From Roseimicrobium sp. ORNL1 (GTDB lineage Bacteria; Verrucomicrobiota; Verrucomicrobiia; Verrucomicrobiales; Verrucomicrobiaceae), in NCBI RefSeq assembly GCF_011044495.1, contig NZ_CP049143.1, positions 2,728,001 through 2,792,000 of the forward strand: a stretch of DNA of 64,000 bases, read 5' to 3'. How positions within the stretch are numbered: position 1 is the first letter of the stretch; each line of letters opens with the position of its first letter. This document shows, piece after piece, positions 60,703 through 64,000 of this stretch. The notes beneath the pieces were generated by a model. That model was given only the letters and a program-made list of their open reading frames with translations. It did no database searches and was not told the DNA's origin. Made by a program: the position numbers and the translations under genes.

Positions 60703-63700
60703 ATGATGAAAATCAATCTCCCTGCTTCCCTCATTGCCATCTCCTTCACGTCCAGTGGCTTGCTCATCGCCCAGGACGGGGGGAAGATCACTTATGTGGA
60801 CCACATCAAGCCGATGCTGGAAAACAAGTGCTTCTCCTGCCACAACCCGGACAAGAAGAAGGGCGACCTGGACCTCACCTCCTTCGGCGGACTGATGTCA
60901 GGTGGCGGCGGTGGCGCCGTGGTGGAAGCGGGCAATTCGGGTGGCAGCCGCATGATCACCACCACCAAGAAGCTCGAGGAGCCCTTCATGCCGCCGGAGG
61001 GTTCGCCCCTGTCCGCCGCGGACATCGCGCTGATGGCCAAGTGGATCGATGGCGGCCTGCTGGAAACGAAGTCCAGCCTCGCGAAGAAATCCAGCAAGCC
61101 GAAGATCGATCTCAACGTCGCCGCCGGCGCGGGCAAGCCGGAGGGCCCCATCGCGCGTCCTGAGCACGTGCTGCTGGAGCCCGTCATCGTGACGCAGCAC
61201 ACTACCGCGGTCACCGCCATGGCGGCCAGCCCGTGGACGAATCTTGTGGCCGTCGCCTCGCCGAAGCAGGTGCTCCTTTATGATACCGAAAGCCAGCAGC
61301 TCGTCGGCATCTTCCCCTATACGGAAGGGTATGCCCGCACGCTGAAGTTCAGCAGCAGCGGTTCCCTCCTCGTCATGGGCGGGGGACGTGGCGGCAAGTT
61401 CGGCCACGCTGTTGTCTGGGATGTGAAGACCGGCAAGCGCATCACCGAAGTGGGCAAGGAGATGGATTGCGTCATGTCCGCAGACATCAGCGCAGACCAC
61501 AGCAAGATCGTGATCGGCACGCCTTCGAAGAAGGTGAAGGTCTACGACGTTGCCAGCGGTGAAGAACTGTACGTCATCGGCAAGCACACCGAGTGGGTGC
61601 TCGCCACCGAGTTCAGCCCGGACGGCGTGCTGCTCGCCAGCGCGGATCGCAATGGCAACGTGAATGTGTGGGAAGCCGCGAACGGCGGTGAATTCTTCGC
61701 CCTCGGCCAGCACAAGGCCTCTTGCGTGGACCTCGCCTGGCGTGCGGATGGCAATCTCCTCGCCTCCGCGAGTGAGGACGGCACCATCATTCTCTGGGAG
61801 ATGACTGAAGGGAAGCAGGTGAAGACTTGGGCTGCCCATGGTGGTGGCGTGCAGAGCGTGGCCTTCACTCCGGATGGCAAGATTCTCACCTCCGGTCGCG
61901 ATGGACAGGTGAAGCTCTGGGATGCCAATGGCAACAAGCTCGCCGAATCCCCCAGCCAGGGTGATGTGGTGACGAAGGTCGTGGCCCTCAGCGACTCCAA
62001 GGGCGCCGTGTCCGCCAACTGGCGCGGTGAGCTCAAGATTCTGAGCCTGGAAAACAAGTTCGCCGAAAAGGGCGCCCTCTCCAGCAATCCGTCTCCCATC
62101 GCCCAGCGTGTGATCGAAACGGAGAAGCGCATCGCCGACCTCACCGCGCAGGTTCCCGCCGTGGAAGCCGAGGCAAAGAAGGCCGTGGATGCTGTCACTG
62201 CGAAGGAAGCCCAGCTCGCGGACCAGAAGAAGCAGTTTGCCGACACCGAGGCGAATCGCAAGGCTATCGAGGAAACCATCAAGGCCTATCCCACGAAGCT
62301 CGCCGAGCTCGACAAGCAGCTCAACGACGCGAAGGCCAAGCGCCAGGCGCATCTGGATGCCATCAAGAAATATGAGCAGACCACTGCTCAGGTGAAGGAG
62401 AAGGATGCCGCCCTCGCCAAGGTGGAGGCCGAGCTGAAGGCACTCGAAGCGGAAGTAGCCAAGTTCACCAAGCCCGAGGAAGCCCCGCAGAAAGCCGAGG
62501 CTGAGAAGAAGGTCGGTGACAAGAAGACCGTCGTCGAAGCCCAGCGCGCGCAGATTGCCCCGCTGAAGCAGGCCATCGCCACCGCACCCGGCCCTGTCGC
62601 CGAGTTCGACAAGGCCATCAAGGACACACAGGATCTCATCGCCAAGACCAACACCGAAAAGGCTGCCAAGCCGAAGGAGCTGGAGAATGCGAAGAAGGCC
62701 GTCGAAGCCTGGCCGAAGAACATCACCGAGACCGAGAAGCAACTTGGCGAAGTGCGCAATGGCGTGGCCCCTGCGCAGAAGAAGGTGGAGGAGCACAAGG
62801 CCCTCATCGCCGCCCTGCAAAAGCAGCCCACGCTTCTGCGCGCTGCGCAGTTCAATCTTGGCCTGCTCGCGGAGAAGGACAAGCTGTCCCAGCTCGAAAC
62901 CGAAGTCACCGGCTACACGGATGCCGTGAAGGATTCGGAAGAAACGAAGACCAGCTCTGCCGCGACGATTGAAGCGAGCAAGAAGGCCATCGCCGAAGCC
63001 ACCGCTGCCATCCCCGGGCTGGAAGCCGCTCTTGCCAAGGTGCAGGGCGAACTCCCCGGTGTGGAAAAGATCATCGACCCCTCCAAGGCGCAGGAAGGCA
63101 CGCTCGCTGCTGAGGAAGCGAAGCACAAGACTGCGCTCACCGCGAAGGAAGCCGAGCTGAAGGGCTTCGAGCAGGAGAAGGCCGCCCGTGTTGCTGCCGC
63201 ACAGAAAGCGGTGGAGGACATCTCCAAGCAGATCGATGCGCTGAACAAGCAGCTCAACGATGTGAATGGGAAAGTCGCAGGACCGCAGAAGCAGTCGGAT
63301 GAAAAGAAGACTGTCTTCACCGCTGCCGAAGGAGAGCTGAAGGCCGCCCAGGAACAGCACGCCGCCGCCACCAAGGCCCAGCAGGCGAAGGCCGCCGAGC
63401 AGAAAACCAAGGACGCCGCCCTCGCCGCTGCGCACCAGGCCACCGAGACCGCGCAGAAGTCCGTGCCGCCCGCCTCCAAGGCGCGCCAGGACGCCGATGC
63501 CGCCCTCGTGGCGAAGAAGGGTGAACTCGCGCAGAAGGAAAAGGACCTCGCTGCCGTGACCGCCTCCAACAACGCGGACCAAATCGCTTCCACCCAGAAG
63601 CAGGTGAACGATCTCAAGGGAGCTGTCACTGCCGCAGAGAAGAAGGCCGGCGAAACTGCCGCTGCCGTCGCCGCGCTGGAGCAGGCCGTGAAGGTGAAGC

Positions 63701-64000
63701 AGAACGACGAAGCCGCCGCCAAGGCCGCGCTGGAAACCGCGCGCAAGGCTTCCTCAGATGCTGACAAGGCCATCGCCGCCGCGGCCAATGCCGTGAAGGA
63801 CAAGGAAGGCCGCATGCGCTCGACGCGTGGTGACTTCGAGAACGCGGAGAAGATTGCCGCTCCTCTGCGCAATCAGCGCGACAACCTTGCCGCGCAGATT
63901 GAAAAGCAGAAGGCAGCTCGTGGTGAAAAGCAGGCCGACCCCGCCAATGCGGAGAAGGACTTCGCCGCCAAGGCCCAGCCCGTGCAGGCAGCCATCGCGC
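60703..64000 (+). CDS. Planctomycete-cytochrome/WD40/coiled-coil protein, 3'-truncated
   Basis: The frame runs from ATG 60703 (a second ATG at 60706) to the right edge without a stop, so at least 1099 residues. A signal peptide (LPASLIAISFTSSGLLIAQD) is followed by a haem c motif CFSCH (Cys43, Cys46, His47) and a likely distal Met96 in EPFMPPEG. About six WD40-like blades cover ~165-450 (EFSPDGVLLASADRNGNVNV, VAFTPDGKILTSGRDGQVKL). The remainder is an Ala/Lys/Glu-rich coiled coil. This cytochrome-WD40 pattern is typical of Planctomycetes and Verrucomicrobia, probably in periplasmic redox or signalling roles; the very long coiled coil is striking. Confidence 0.92.
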   Translation, partial: MMKINLPASLIAISFTSSGLLIAQDGGKITYVDHIKPMLENKCFSCHNPDKKKGDLDLTSFGGLMSGGGGGAVVEAGNSGGSRMITTTKKLEEPFMPPEGSPLSAADIALMAKWIDGGLLETKSSLAKKSSKPKIDLNVAAGAGKPEGPIARPEHVLLEPVIVTQHTTAVTAMAASPWTNLVAVASPKQVLLYDTESQQLVGIFPYTEGYARTLKFSSSGSLLVMGGGRGGKFGHAVVWDVKTGKRITEVGKEMDCVMSADISADHSKIVIGTPSKKVKVYDVASGEELYVIGKHTEWVLATEFSPDGVLLASADRNGNVNVWEAANGGEFFALGQHKASCVDLAWRADGNLLASASEDGTIILWEMTEGKQVKTWAAHGGGVQSVAFTPDGKILTSGRDGQVKLWDANGNKLAESPSQGDVVTKVVALSDSKGAVSANWRGELKILSLENKFAEKGALSSNPSPIAQRVIETEKRIADLTAQVPAVEAEAKKAVDAVTAKEAQLADQKKQFADTEANRKAIEETIKAYPTKLAELDKQLNDAKAKRQAHLDAIKKYEQTTAQVKEKDAALAKVEAELKALEAEVAKFTKPEEAPQKAEAEKKVGDKKTVVEAQRAQIAPLKQAIATAPGPVAEFDKAIKDTQDLIAKTNTEKAAKPKELENAKKAVEAWPKNITETEKQLGEVRNGVAPAQKKVEEHKALIAALQKQPTLLRAAQFNLGLLAEKDKLSQLETEVTGYTDAVKDSEETKTSSAATIEASKKAIAEATAAIPGLEAALAKVQGELPGVEKIIDPSKAQEGTLAAEEAKHKTALTAKEAELKGFEQEKAARVAAAQKAVEDISKQIDALNKQLNDVNGKVAGPQKQSDEKKTVFTAAEGELKAAQEQHAAATKAQQAKAAEQKTKDAALAAAHQATETAQKSVPPASKARQDADAALVAKKGELAQKEKDLAAVTASNNADQIASTQKQVNDLKGAVTAAEKKAGETAAAVAALEQAVKVKQNDEAAAKAALETARKASSDADKAIAAAANAVKDKEGRMRSTRGDFENAEKIAAPLRNQRDNLAAQIEKQKAARGEKQADPANAEKDFAAKAQPVQAAIA

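Noticed and set aside
60898-63582. Very long minus-strand frame opposite the cytochrome-WD40 gene
   Set aside because: It is antisense to a plus-strand frame with clear haem and WD40 motifs. High GC and codon bias keep the opposite strand open.

Overview
The window looks like a GC-rich, Gram-negative chromosome of the Planctomycetes-Verrucomicrobia group, most likely a verrucomicrobium of the Verrucomicrobiaceae type. This is inferred from family content: a DUF1549/DUF1553 protein with a c-type haem motif, a planctomycete-cytochrome/WD40 protein, a DUF1080 (3-keto-disaccharide hydrolase) protein, a PEP-CTERM protein, discoidin-rich giant secreted proteins, and a strong bias to exported proteins of unknown function. 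No rRNA, tRNA, phage, transposase or CRISPR array was recognised.

Layout. (1) 1-3.65 kb: a three-gene unit of an Ig/TIG-fold protein, a subtilisin-like protease without a signal peptide, and a 72-residue protein resembling a free-standing subtilisin propeptide. (2) 3.7-14.6 kb: a 1902-residue secreted protein with five discoidin-like domains, a smaller paralogous secreted protein, a beta-helix protein and a DUF1080 protein. (3) 14.8-20.8 kb: a 2001-residue inverse-autotransporter-like protein with a long beta-helix passenger. (4) 21.4-34.5 kb: mostly small exported proteins, lipoproteins and membrane proteins of unknown function on the minus strand, plus a VTT-domain membrane protein. (5) 34.6-39.4 kb: two paralogous ankyrin proteins and a SUKH-ankyrin protein. 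(6) 40-48 kb: a LysR regulator divergent from a Cof-type HAD phosphatase, a PEP-CTERM protein, a VOC protein, a lipocalin, and scattered members of a small membrane-protein family. (7) 48.7-55.7 kb: the DUF1549/1553 protein, a 936-residue secreted protein that may be a glycan-active enzyme, and a small secreted protein. (8) 55.7-60.2 kb: six related three-TM membrane proteins on the minus strand, interrupted by a 1.6 kb repeat block. (9) 60.7 kb to the edge: a truncated cytochrome-WD40-coiled-coil protein.

The most unusual property is the intergenic DNA. It is long (often 300-900 bp) and filled with several families of short dispersed elements, most built as nested inverted repeats: one with CGTCTCGTGA ends (family A), one with ends beginning CATCTGGCACGTGG (family B), others (C, D, F, G, H), and a 248-bp tandem repeat (E). 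They look like MITE- or REP-like elements, but no mobilising enzyme is visible here. Small paralogous gene families with duplicated leaders tell the same story of extensive local duplication.

All functional names come from motif recognition by eye; nothing was searched against a database. Start sites were moved downstream where a signal peptide, ribosome binding site or paralogue alignment supported it.
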